A DNA stretch of 64,000 nucleotides from the NCBI GenBank assembly GCA_005116965.1, contig SWDG01000001.1, forward strand, positions 102,705 to 166,704. The letters are read 5' to 3'. Below, piece after piece: positions 53,328 through 61,026 of the stretch. Below the pieces are notes generated by a model. That model saw only the letters and a program-made list of their open reading frames with translations, had not been told where the DNA came from and ran no database searches. A program made the position numbers and the translations under genes. How positions within the stretch are numbered: the stretch's first letter is position 1; each line of letters starts with the position of its first letter. Source of the stretch: Nitrospira sp. GTDB lineage: Bacteria > Nitrospirota > Nitrospiria > Nitrospirales > Nitrospiraceae.

Positions 53328-54110
53328 GTGAGTTCCATTTTTTTACGAGTATGGCAGATTCTTCAGTCTAAGGAGATGCAGGCACACGTCGCATTTTCTC
53401 TCCTCGCAAGCTTGGCCGGGTTCCTGCTCGGCAAGTTTGAAAATCTCATACTTCAGCCAGATGCCGATCGTGTTACTTTGCGAGTTGGGCTTCTGGTGAC
53501 AATCACCGCTGTCATTGTCCTGGGTCACGCAGTTTACATTTGGCACCAGATGAACAAGGTTTTTCGCCTCGAGTATGGGCTGGATCTTGGTCAATTTGAG
53601 CTGAATACGGAGGGAGCGCAGACCGTTCGAGTCTTGAATACATTTGTTCCAGATCCAGAGTCTGTTGCGGAGATTCTGGTGAAGGCTGCATCGAATAACG
53701 CAAAGGTGTGCCTTCTTCTGCTTGGGCCTAAGACCAGGGAGGCTCGGCTCCGCGCGAACTCGCTCAGAGAAGCGGATGATGATATTTCAACGAAGATCTT
53801 TGCAACACTTGAAGCAGTTGAGAAGAGCCTCAATCGCATTCAAGGGAACAAGCCATACGTACAGGTGCGGTTGTGCAAGGTTTGGGTTCCTTTTTCATTA
53901 TATGCGACTGAGAATGTTGCACATGTAGGATATTTTCTTGTTGGGGAGCTGGCTGTCCGAGGTCCGCAGCTTGTCGTGAAGAAATATCATCCACAATTCT
54001 CTACGTTTGAACGTCAGTTCCAAGCCCTGTGGGATCACAGGGATACTTCAGCTGATCTTCCCATGTTGGATCGAGAGGGATGGCGGCGAAAGGTCAGAGA
54101 CCATTGCTAG
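53328..54110 (+). CDS. Membrane protein of an uncharacterised two-gene unit
   Basis: 260 aa from GTG 53328. Two transmembrane helices at about 20-37 and 52-71 are followed by a soluble cytoplasmic domain. That domain alternates strands and helices: FVPDPESVAEILVKAASNNAKVCLLLLGP, VRLCKVWVPFSLYATENVAHVGYFLVGELAVRGPQLVVKKYHPQFSTFERQFQALWDHR. The end (a basic loop, then F..QF..LW) resembles the C-terminus of phospholipase D-like or related predicted effector domains, but no HKD motif is present. Not recognised. Six bases separate it from its partner. Lower GC than neighbours suggests transfer. Confidence 0.7.
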   Translation: MSSIFLRVWQILQSKEMQAHVAFSLLASLAGFLLGKFENLILQPDADRVTLRVGLLVTITAVIVLGHAVYIWHQMNKVFRLEYGLDLGQFELNTEGAQTVRVLNTFVPDPESVAEILVKAASNNAKVCLLLLGPKTREARLRANSLREADDDISTKIFATLEAVEKSLNRIQGNKPYVQVRLCKVWVPFSLYATENVAHVGYFLVGELAVRGPQLVVKKYHPQFSTFERQFQALWDHRDTSADLPMLDREGWRRKVRDHC

Positions 54111-54116
54111 GAGAGG

Positions 54117-54911
54117 ATGATGATGTCACTGGTCAATATCGATGCGGCAGAACATGATGCCGAGACCAAGTTGCTTACTACGCTGCGAGCGCTCAACATT
54201 GCGCGACTCTCACGCGCTGATTTTCATCGTATTCTGCTCCAACGCAAGGAGATTTCCTATGAGTTCACAGGAATTTATGACGCCATTTTGTCCCTGCTGA
54301 CGAAACGTGCTCATTCGGGCGTTCAGGCCATACGAAGAATCATCCGTGAAGAGTATCTGGATACCTCAGCTCTGCCGATGGGCGACATGCCATCTCATCG
54401 AGAAGATCTGAAATCCGACTTGATATCTCTTGGAATTAGTGAGCAGGAATTCACCCAATCCGATGCTACCGCATCTACATTGACCTCAATGCTTACTCTA
54501 AGAGAGGCGATTAAGCAACTCAAGCGTTCGGCATTCCCGGACATTTCACTGCTCGCATTTCTGAGGTTTTGGGGAGAGGTTCTCACGGCAGTTGAGTATC
54601 GGCACTTTTGGCACTCAAGGATTGAGTCTGAACTTGTAGGGCGCCCGTCTATTTTTTATTGGTCCCATATTGTACACGATGAGCGCAAGGTGAAGCTTTC
54701 TGAAGCAGGTTCTGACACAAAGAATAACACCCATTCGGATGAACTCGCGGCAGCATTGGTGGAGTTGTTTCCGTCGCGTGGCGAGGAACGCACAGAAGCA
54801 CTACACTGCGTCGAGTACGCAATACGGATAGCAGTCAAGCACAAGGTTGACTTCTATTCTCAGTTTCGACCAATGGACTCACCTCCTCGCATTGCAAGAG
54901 GTATGGTCTAA
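54117..54911 (+). CDS. Possible haem-oxygenase-like fold protein, partner of membrane protein
   Basis: 264 aa, soluble, helical, no signal. The segment IIREEYLD ... PSHREDLKSDLISLGIS has the EE...H...LGI spacing of iron-containing redox enzymes of the haem-oxygenase-like superfamily (as in some DUF3865/TenA-like proteins); a later EYRHFWHSRIESE and HCVEYAIRIAVKHKVDFYSQF could provide more ligands. This is a pattern-level guess. Preceded by AGGAGAGG close to an ATGATGATG start cluster. Cotranscribed with the 260-aa membrane protein. Confidence 0.7.
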   Translation: MMMSLVNIDAAEHDAETKLLTTLRALNIARLSRADFHRILLQRKEISYEFTGIYDAILSLLTKRAHSGVQAIRRIIREEYLDTSALPMGDMPSHREDLKSDLISLGISEQEFTQSDATASTLTSMLTLREAIKQLKRSAFPDISLLAFLRFWGEVLTAVEYRHFWHSRIESELVGRPSIFYWSHIVHDERKVKLSEAGSDTKNNTHSDELAAALVELFPSRGEERTEALHCVEYAIRIAVKHKVDFYSQFRPMDSPPRIARGMV

Positions 54912-55547
54912 AAGCTCCTCAAGCCGGATAAGGTTAGGGGCAAATATTGATTTGGTAGGGATGACAAGACCGGACTCTGAGATGCGCAATGTTGGGCGGT
55001 GATACGATCAACGTTGTAGTTGTTGGGATTCAGTTATCAGTACTTGCTTAGTTATACGTTACGCATGCAGTCAGGCTTGGTGCAGCAGTGTCTTCGTAGC
55101 TGCAGTAGAAGTGCCCTAGCAAAATTGTGGGGGGAGGGTGATACTTCAGAGTTGGGCAACCACAGGTCTTGGTGGCGCTGTTTTCTCATAATTCAGGGAT
55201 GCTCGTGCACTAGAATGCAGGATATCTGTCCGGCAATTACTTGTACCCAGGTGCTGCACCGTGGTGAAACAGCTGTTCGTACTATATTAGACGGTGTGTG
55301 CTGGCAGCGAAGGAAGAATGTTGTGCGGGTCCGAATAAGATTCTGTGCTAAGCACTCTGACAGCCTCAACTCATTGAATTAGACGTAGTTACTGTACGTT
55401 ACTCACGAAGATCTGTGTGGTGTTAGAGGGACAGAAGTTGGCAAATCTGGCTCCTCATCCGGATCGACCTAAACAAAGGCGGGCATCCAATGATGTCCGA
55501 CGACTGGCTATCTTTTTACCTAGGATAATATTGAGAGGAAAATCAGG
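54912..55547. other. Intergenic region without recognised gene
   Basis: A 636-base AT-rich stretch. A 120-codon plus-strand frame (55020-55382) has nine cysteines and no ribosome site and looks like noise. Just before the PEP-CTERM-like gene lie TAGGATAATATT and a GAGAGGAAAATC ribosome site. Nothing else was found. Confidence 0.45.
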
Positions 55548-56156
55548 ATGAAAAATTTAAACGTTTCAAATTTGTTCATGGCATGTGTCGTTCTATTGGC
55601 AGCGCCATACGGTGTATATGCCAGTACGATTATAGAAGGGACAGACTTTCCTGGCGTCTCGAGTTTTGACACTTCTGCTGCTTCCGTTGGAGTGTTAGAC
55701 TTAGGTCCAAACACAATCTCTGGATCGCTATCTGGAACTTGCACTAATGAAAGTGGTGGTTGCAATAGCTTGCCAGGTGACACGCAGGATAGTTTCTTAG
55801 TTGAGATCGGACAGGGGTTCCAGCTAGGGGGGATATTTGTAACGACATCTAACGTTACGGGGCCCACTGGTTTTAGCGCAAGCTTTGCTGGTAGCAACCC
55901 GTCATCTAACCTCATATTCGAACCGTTTCTTGCACTTGGGTCCACAACTTCAAATCTGGCTGTTTCGGCGTTGGACCCTGGTGTCTATAGTCTTTCAGTT
56001 TTTGGACAGAGTGCATCAGAACCGGGAGCATTTTCGTTAGATTACTCAATTGGGTTAAATGTCTCGCCAGTGCCAATTCCGGCGGCGGTTTTGTTGTATG
56101 GCTCTGGGTTAGCAGGACTTCTAGCTTTCAAGCGTTATATAGGAGAAAGATCCTAG
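55548..56156 (+). CDS. Exported protein with PEP-CTERM/VPLPA-type sorting signal
   Basis: 202 aa. An N-terminal signal peptide (NLFMACVVLLAAPYGVYAS, cleavage near 26) is followed by a Ser/Gly/Thr-rich beta domain with four cysteines or fewer (two in GTCTNESGGCNS). The C-terminus carries the tripartite sorting signal of exosortase substrates: VSPVPIPAAVLLYGSGLAGLLAFKRYIGERS, with a P-rich motif, a membrane helix and basic residues. Such proteins are cut by an exosortase (EpsH/XrtA type) and join the extracellular matrix. No exosortase is in the window. GAGAGGAAAATC provides the ribosome site. A strong terminator follows at 56173. Confidence 0.82.
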   Translation: MKNLNVSNLFMACVVLLAAPYGVYASTIIEGTDFPGVSSFDTSAASVGVLDLGPNTISGSLSGTCTNESGGCNSLPGDTQDSFLVEIGQGFQLGGIFVTTSNVTGPTGFSASFAGSNPSSNLIFEPFLALGSTTSNLAVSALDPGVYSLSVFGQSASEPGAFSLDYSIGLNVSPVPIPAAVLLYGSGLAGLLAFKRYIGERS

Positions 56157-56172
56157 CTTTTTGCTCAGACAG

Positions 56173-56199
56173 GAGCGGGCCCTATCGCGCCCGCTCTTT
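56173..56199 (+). terminator. Intrinsic terminator after the PEP-CTERM-like gene
   Basis: GAGCGGGC (56173-56180), loop CCTATCGC, GCCCGCTC (56189-56196), TTT. Eight perfect GC-rich pairs; short U-tail. It lies 17 bases after the stop. Confidence 0.8.
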
Positions 56200-56387
56200 A
56201 GTGTTGTATTAGACGGCGACGACCGAAGGCTTCAGAGGGGCCGATCTTGAATTGTGCGTGGCGCAAGAAAGTGCCTTCTACCTTACCACTTGATGCGGAT
56301 GACCGTGCAGGATGCATGATGCCTTGGATCGGCAAGAATCGGTAGGGCAAGGAGGGAGTGATTGTGTCAATTCGACCTGGAAATAGT

Positions 56388-56421
56388 TGTCCTATCGGTT
56401 CTGGTCTTTTAACCGCTTGAG
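56388..56421 (-). pseudogene. Remnant of a relE-type toxin 3' end
   Basis: On the minus strand the bases read as LKRLKDQNR and a stop, matching LKRLRHRDR and stop of the intact toxin at 57991-58302. About 29 of 36 bases agree, including a few bases past the stop. No further toxin sequence is adjacent, so this is a stub left by a rearrangement. Confidence 0.55.
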
Positions 56422-56636
56422 AAAAAAACATAGGGGCGGATCTTGTATCGTGTATGACGAGACAATGAGGTGCGATCTGCTCTCACTGCCCCAGCTCACA
56501 CATGATTGCCAGCCGGTATTCTCTTCTCTGCGCCGCACCTTTGGGCGTGATTCTCGATGTGACTCCTCGGCTACAGTATGACTTGGAAGTTAAGGGGTCG
56601 GATACTGTTGTATGGACAGAGGCTGGTGGATGCCCT

Positions 56637-56768
56637 GTCAACCTTGAGTCCAACCTCATCGGTAAGTACGCCGAGCGATTGCTTCAAGGGCGTGGCCAGT
56701 TTTCAAGACTTACTGTCAGCATCGATACGGACTATCTGCAACAAGCGGGGATTGATCTGAAAAAGTAG
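56637..56768 (+). pseudogene. Diverged remnant of the ribE 3' end (copy 3)
   Basis: Reads VNLESNLIGKYAERLLQGRG, QFSRLTVSIDTDYLQQAGIDLKK, stop, matching the last 40 or so residues of ribE. The upstream part of the same open frame (56502-56636) is unrelated. It is nearer to copy 2 (LLQGRGQ, SIDTDYLQ) than to intact ribE and shares the GTAGCGGGTAG flank after the stop. Confidence 0.85.
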
Positions 56769-56842
56769 TAGCGGGTAGGGGTGATCGTAGGATTCCGATT
56801 ACGGCCTTGATCTTTGCGGTTTCTCAGGCTACCCTTCAGCCT

Positions 56843-57070
56843 ATGGATTGGAAGAATCTTCTTACTATCGATCCTGAGAAGCGTGGTGGAAAGCCCTGCA
56901 TCCGTGGCCTTCGCATGACGGTGTACGATGTGCTGGAGTATCTGGCCTCAGGAATGAGCGAAGCGGACATTCTCAAAGATTTTCCCGATCTCACGCGCGA
57001 AGACATCCGCGCCTGTCTTGCGTTTGCGGCTGATCGGGAGCGGAGACTGGTGTCGATTCCCCCGTCGTGA
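56843..57070 (+). CDS. DUF433-type antitoxin
   Basis: 75 aa from ATG 56843 (an upstream ATG at 56807 adds 12 residues). It is the DUF433 pattern: ITIDPEKRGGKPCIRGLRMTVYDVLEYLASGMSEADILKDFPDLTREDIRACLAFAADRE. DUF433 proteins pair with DUF5615 PIN-like toxins and form a helix-turn-helix-like fold. It overlaps the toxin start by four bases (GTGA). Confidence 0.88.
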   Translation: MDWKNLLTIDPEKRGGKPCIRGLRMTVYDVLEYLASGMSEADILKDFPDLTREDIRACLAFAADRERRLVSIPPS

Positions 57071-57400
57071 AACTGCTCTTCGACCAGAATCTCTCCTATC
57101 GTCTCGTTCAATCCCTACAGGAGGAATATCCTGACTCCAGCCATGTTCGCGAGGTGGGGTTGCAGGAGGCGTCTGATGCAGTTGTCTGGCAATATGCTGC
57201 GCAGCAGGGCTTTGCCATCGTCACCAAGGACGCTGATTTCCATCAGCGCAGTTTTACTCTTTGGGTACCCACCTAAAGTGATTTGGGTTCGTGTTGGCAA
57301 TGCTCCAACTGACGCGATCGAAGCCTTGCTTCGCCGCCGTGCTGGGGATGTGGTTGCCTTTGCGTCAGATCACGAGAGTGCGTTTCTGATCCTCGACTAG
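57067..57400 (+). pseudogene. DUF5615 PIN-like toxin with frameshift
   Basis: GTG start at 57067. MKLLFDQNLSYRLVQSL ... SSHVREVGLQEASDAVVWQYAAQQGFAIVTKDADFHQRSFT is a typical DUF5615 N-terminus with its acidic metal-binding residues (FDQNLS, KDADF). At about 57255-57262 the frame breaks: frame 1 ends at TAA 57274, whereas the family continuation GYPPKVIWVRVGNAPTDAIEALLRR ... FASDHESAFLILD is in the next frame to 57400. One extra base explains it. The toxin is probably inactive, or the base is an assembly error. Confidence 0.85.
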
Positions 57401-57513
57401 CTAAGGAGTGGGATTGGATCTTGATCCATGCGTAGCCCATGGAGAGTTGCAGGGGCAGCCTGCTACATCGTGAACAGTGGTGAAGGTATAATCGTCCAAG
57501 GCAAGAGTGAGGT

Positions 57514-57708
57514 ATGGCTTTCATTCAAGTTTCTGCCAGATTGAATCCAGTGCAACTTCGGCGAGCCCAAAAAGCACTTGGAGCCAAGACCACGCGCGAA
57601 ACGCTGCAGCGTGCCTTGGATTTGGTCACGGGAAAGGCCGTGCATGATCGAATTTTTCTGTGCTACAGCGGTGTTGGCAAACCTGATGCGTTCAGCGAAG
57701 ACTACTAA
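57514..57708 (+). CDS. VapB-like orphan antitoxin, 64 aa
   Basis: Begins MAFIQVSARLNPVQLRRAQKALGAKTTRETLQRALDLVTGKAVHDRIFL; the beta strand followed by two helices (TRETLQRALDLV) is the ribbon-helix-helix pattern of VapB antitoxins. No PIN toxin follows; the 280 bases to the next gene (minus) hold nothing recognisable. GAGG is close to the start. Confidence 0.55.
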   Translation: MAFIQVSARLNPVQLRRAQKALGAKTTRETLQRALDLVTGKAVHDRIFLCYSGVGKPDAFSEDY

Positions 57709-57990
57709 GTTCGCGTTGCTTGATATCAATGCCCACATTGAGAATTTCCTATTACTCAGTGGTCAGTAAATTAGACAACGCAAACAACCCTGCAACCCGC
57801 ATGGATGCTGTGTGTACTGTTGTTCAAATTGCTGACTTCTGAGTAGACGTGCATCACGCTCACCCGCAGCGTTCTCCTCCACACGACGCGGCTGCTAATG
57901 GTTGATGCAAAGATGCTGTGGATATGCCTGAGTCCGTACGGCAATGACGGAAAGACCGTGACGCGTCATTAAGACGCGGAGACAATTCTC

Positions 57991-58302
57991 CTATCGGTCC
58001 CGGTGCCTTAACCGCTTGAGGGCTTCCTGATAGACCGCGAGATCTTCTCGTCTCCCGATGGCGACGACTTCGACCAGGATTTCTTGGTCGATGATCCGGT
58101 ACACAATCCGGATCGATTTCTTCGCTGCGTAGAGTTTGTAGTAGCCGGTGAGGTCGAGTCCTGCCCGATTGCCAAGGTGCTCGCCGAGCCGTGGGGAAGT
58201 CTCGAGTTTTTTGAGCTGCTTCGCAACCGGTTCTTTCAGCGATCCGTCAAGATGTCGGAAGTCCTCGGCGGCTGCGATAGTCAGGACGACGCTATAACGC
58301 AA
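57991..58302 (-). CDS. RelE/ParE-type toxin
   Basis: 103 aa. RelE-like fold: MRYSVVLTIAAAEDFRHLDGSLKEPVAKQLKKLETSPRLGEHLGNRAGLDLTGYYKLYAAKKSIRIVYRIIDQEILVEVVAIGRREDLAVY. The KSIRIVYRI and IGRREDL segments are typical of ribosome-dependent mRNA interferases or ParE. The start overlaps the antitoxin end by 11 bases. Its 3' end has a stub copy at 56388. Confidence 0.87.
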   Translation of the reverse strand: MRYSVVLTIAAAEDFRHLDGSLKEPVAKQLKKLETSPRLGEHLGNRAGLDLTGYYKLYAAKKSIRIVYRIIDQEILVEVVAIGRREDLAVYQEALKRLRHRDR

Positions 58303-58585
58303 GACGTTGTTCCTTCAGCAACGCCTCCAGTGGGACGGGTTTCTTCCCTTTCTTGCGTGCCCGCTGTGTGACAAGGCGGTGGATCTCCATGTGTTCCAAG
58401 AGATCGAGCGCCTCAGCCATCTTTTCATAGTCATCCACCGGCACGATCACTGCTTCCACTTGATTGTTTTTGAGGACGACCACCCGCCGTCGATGCTGGG
58501 CCTTCAGATCGGTCAATACTTTCCCAAAGGACCTCGCTACACGAGATGCGCTGAGGATTTCTTCTTTCTTGTAGGCCACGGCCAT
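58292..58585 (-). CDS. Phd/YefM-type antitoxin
   Basis: 97 aa. ILSASRVARSFGKVLTDLKAQHRRRVVVLKNNQVEAVIVPVDDYEKMAEALDLLEH is the Phd/YefM N-terminal DNA-binding domain; a basic tail (RARKKGKKPVPLEALLKEQRL) would contact the toxin. It precedes the RelE-like toxin on the minus strand, so the module is complete; such antitoxins repress their own operon. Confidence 0.88.
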   Translation of the reverse strand: MAVAYKKEEILSASRVARSFGKVLTDLKAQHRRRVVVLKNNQVEAVIVPVDDYEKMAEALDLLEHMEIHRLVTQRARKKGKKPVPLEALLKEQRLAL

Positions 58586-58735
58586 GGGTTACCTCAGGGT
58601 TTGAGTGATGCATGGAATATAACGCACAATTATGCGCAACAGCAAGGTTAAGAACCCGAATAGGACAAGGAATTTAAACAGGCAGCCAAGTTTTCTTTGG
58701 GCATCCCGAGGGCCGATGCGACAGCCAAGTTTCTC

Positions 58736-58969
58736 TTACGGCTGATTCTGAGCGGATGATCGATAGGTGTAGTAGAGGATGATACCGGCGAAGATTGAGA
58801 CAAGAATTCCAAATCCCATCTGTGCACCGAAGCTCACTGGGCCCACGTAGATCTTATAGAGCTGCAACAACACCACGGGCAGGCCCACTGCCAGGGCCAG
58901 CACGATCAAGTGCCGTCGCAAATAGATCGGCTCCCCTGGTTTTCGACCGCCCCTTCCCAATCCTGTCAC
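58736..58969 (-). CDS. Small membrane protein coupled to acs
   Basis: 77 aa with two transmembrane helices (about 22-42 and 49-69). The ATGA overlap with the acs stop shows translational coupling. The layout (basic N-terminus, HLIVLALAVGLPVVLLQLYKIYVG, FGILVSIFAGIILYYTYRS) is like small subunits found beside acetate-related genes, but no family name is claimed. Confidence 0.7.
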   Translation of the reverse strand: MTGLGRGGRKPGEPIYLRRHLIVLALAVGLPVVLLQLYKIYVGPVSFGAQMGFGILVSIFAGIILYYTYRSSAQNQP

Positions 58970-60855
58970 TCCTCGATAGTTGAAATATCCCCTGGGTCTT
59001 GCCCAAGTTCTTTCGCTTTGAGCACGCGGCGCATGATTTTTCCGGAGCGAGTTTTCGGCAATGACGACACGATGTCAATTTCCGATGGCACGCCGATCTT
59101 GCCCAATTCTTTCAAGACCTGATCCTTGATCGATTTGATCAGTTCCGGGCTCTCCTGCTCCCCCTGTTTCAAGATGATGAAAGCCTTGATGGATTCCCCA
59201 ACCGTTTTGTGCGGCTTGCCGATGACGGCGGCTTCCGCAACGGCGGGGTGACTGACCAAGGCGCTTTCCACTTCAGCCGTACCGAGCCGATTGCCCGCGA
59301 CTTTAATCACGTCATCGGCACGGCCCATGAACCACATATAGCCGTCGGCATCTTTATGACAGACATCACCGGCGGTATAGCAATTGGGGATCGTGTTCCA
59401 GTAGGTCTTATACCGCTCAGGATCCTTGTAAATGGTGCGCATCATGGAAGGCCAAGGCTTCTTGATGACTGCAAACCCCCCGGCGTTAGCAGGGAGACTG
59501 TTGCCCTCGCGATCGACGACATCGGCTTCAATGCCGAGAAAGGGACGCGTGGCCGAGCCGGGTTTCAGCGGCACGGTGGGAAGCGGGGTAATCAAGATCG
59601 ATCCCGTTTCCGTCTGCCACCAGGTGTCCATGATGGGTTTGTCTCCGCCCGTGACGCGGTGATACCATTCCCAGGCTTCTGGATTGATCGGTTCTCCGAC
59701 GCTCCCGAGAATACGGAGCGTCGAGAGATCGAATTTTTTCGGCCAGTCTTCGCCGTAGCGCATCAGCAGGCGGATGGCAGTCGGAGTGGTATAGAAGATG
59801 GAGACCCCGTACCGTTCGATCAGATCCCACCAGCGGCCGGGATTCGGATAGTCAGGCTTCCCCTCCGCAGTCAGAATCGTTGCGCCATTGAGCAACGGTC
59901 CATACACGATGTAGCTGTGGCCTGTGACCCAGCCAGGATCAGCGACGCAGAAATAGACGTCATCATCTTTCAGGTCGAACACATACTTCGTCGTCGTATA
60001 GGTGCCGACCATGTACCCTCCATGGACATGGACGACTCCCTTGGGTTTTCCGGTTGTCCCGGATGTGTAGAGGATATACAGTGGGGCTTCGGCATCCAGT
60101 TGCTCTGCTTCACAAGCCGGTCGCTCCTGTTCAATCCACTCTTTCCAGTCAATCTCCTTTGGGGCAGAAAGGGCTGGACCCTCGACCTCACGGCGTACGA
60201 CCACGACATGGTCGATCGTCGGGCAGGTTTTGACGGCCTCGTCCACGACCGGTTTCAATGGGATAATCTTGCCTCGGTCGAACCCGACATCAGCGGTGAT
60301 TACCAGCTTGGCTTCTGCATCATTGATACGGTTGGCGAGGGCGGGGGCGCTGAACCCTGAATAGACGACGCTGTGGATCAGGCCGATTCTGGCGCAGGCC
60401 AGCATGGCGATGACTTGTTCGGGGATCTTGGGCAAATAGATGGTGACACGATCGCCTTGCTGGAGGCCAAGCTTCTTGAGGGCATTGGCGCAGCGGTTCA
60501 CTTGTCGGTAAAGTTCGGCATAGGTGAAGATGCGTTCCTGATCGTTTTCTCCCACCCAGATCAGGGCCACTTTGTTCTTGCGCCAGGTCTTCATGTGGCG
60601 GTCCAAACAGTTGTAGGCGATGTTGCATCGCGCGCCGACAAACCATTTCGCCCATGGATAGTTCCACTCCAGGACCTTGCCCCAAGGAGAAAACCATTCC
60701 AGCTCCTTGGCTTCACGGTTCCAAAACGCTTCAGGATCGGCGATGGATTTCTTGTACTCGCTTTCGTAGTCTTTGATATAGGCGTCGGCTATCGTCTTGG
60801 CGGTCGGCTGGTACGTCCGACTTTCCTTCAGCAGGGTCTCAATCTTTTCGCTCAT
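58966..60855 (-). CDS. acs: Acetyl-CoA synthetase (AMP-forming)
   Basis: Makes acetyl-CoA from acetate, ATP and CoA. 629 aa, normal length. Motifs: NIAYNCLDRHM, ILYTSGTTGKPKGVVHVHGGY (adenylate binding), DTWWQTETGSILITPLP, GDVCHKDADGYMWFMGRADDVIKVAGNRLGTAEVESAL, and PKTRSGKIMRR whose Lys is the usual acetylation site. Acs is common in Nitrospira, where it may allow acetate use; that is inferred. The next gene downstream is the coupled 77-aa membrane protein. Confidence 0.96.
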   Translation of the reverse strand: MSEKIETLLKESRTYQPTAKTIADAYIKDYESEYKKSIADPEAFWNREAKELEWFSPWGKVLEWNYPWAKWFVGARCNIAYNCLDRHMKTWRKNKVALIWVGENDQERIFTYAELYRQVNRCANALKKLGLQQGDRVTIYLPKIPEQVIAMLACARIGLIHSVVYSGFSAPALANRINDAEAKLVITADVGFDRGKIIPLKPVVDEAVKTCPTIDHVVVVRREVEGPALSAPKEIDWKEWIEQERPACEAEQLDAEAPLYILYTSGTTGKPKGVVHVHGGYMVGTYTTTKYVFDLKDDDVYFCVADPGWVTGHSYIVYGPLLNGATILTAEGKPDYPNPGRWWDLIERYGVSIFYTTPTAIRLLMRYGEDWPKKFDLSTLRILGSVGEPINPEAWEWYHRVTGGDKPIMDTWWQTETGSILITPLPTVPLKPGSATRPFLGIEADVVDREGNSLPANAGGFAVIKKPWPSMMRTIYKDPERYKTYWNTIPNCYTAGDVCHKDADGYMWFMGRADDVIKVAGNRLGTAEVESALVSHPAVAEAAVIGKPHKTVGESIKAFIILKQGEQESPELIKSIKDQVLKELGKIGVPSEIDIVSSLPKTRSGKIMRRVLKAKELGQDPGDISTIEE

Positions 60856-61026
60856 GGCGGTCGCGTCTCCTTATCTCTGCACAGTCCATCGTCGACGCGT
60901 AATTATGGAGAAAGTCGGGGACGCCTGCAACCATACAGTTGTTCTGAGACCATCTTGTCGTAGCGCTGCGGGTTCTTCTGGATTCCGTTTCTTGACACCT
61001 GTCTAGGCCGGAGATAGGCTGACTCG

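Noticed and set aside
55020-55382. 120-codon plus-strand frame between the two-gene unit and the PEP-CTERM-like gene
   Set aside because: Cys/Arg/Ser-rich composition, no ribosome binding site, no recognisable pattern; looks like chance in AT-rich DNA.
56198-56431. 77-codon minus-strand frame after the PEP-CTERM-like gene
   Set aside because: Overlaps the terminator and the toxin 3' stub in another frame; no ribosome site seen.
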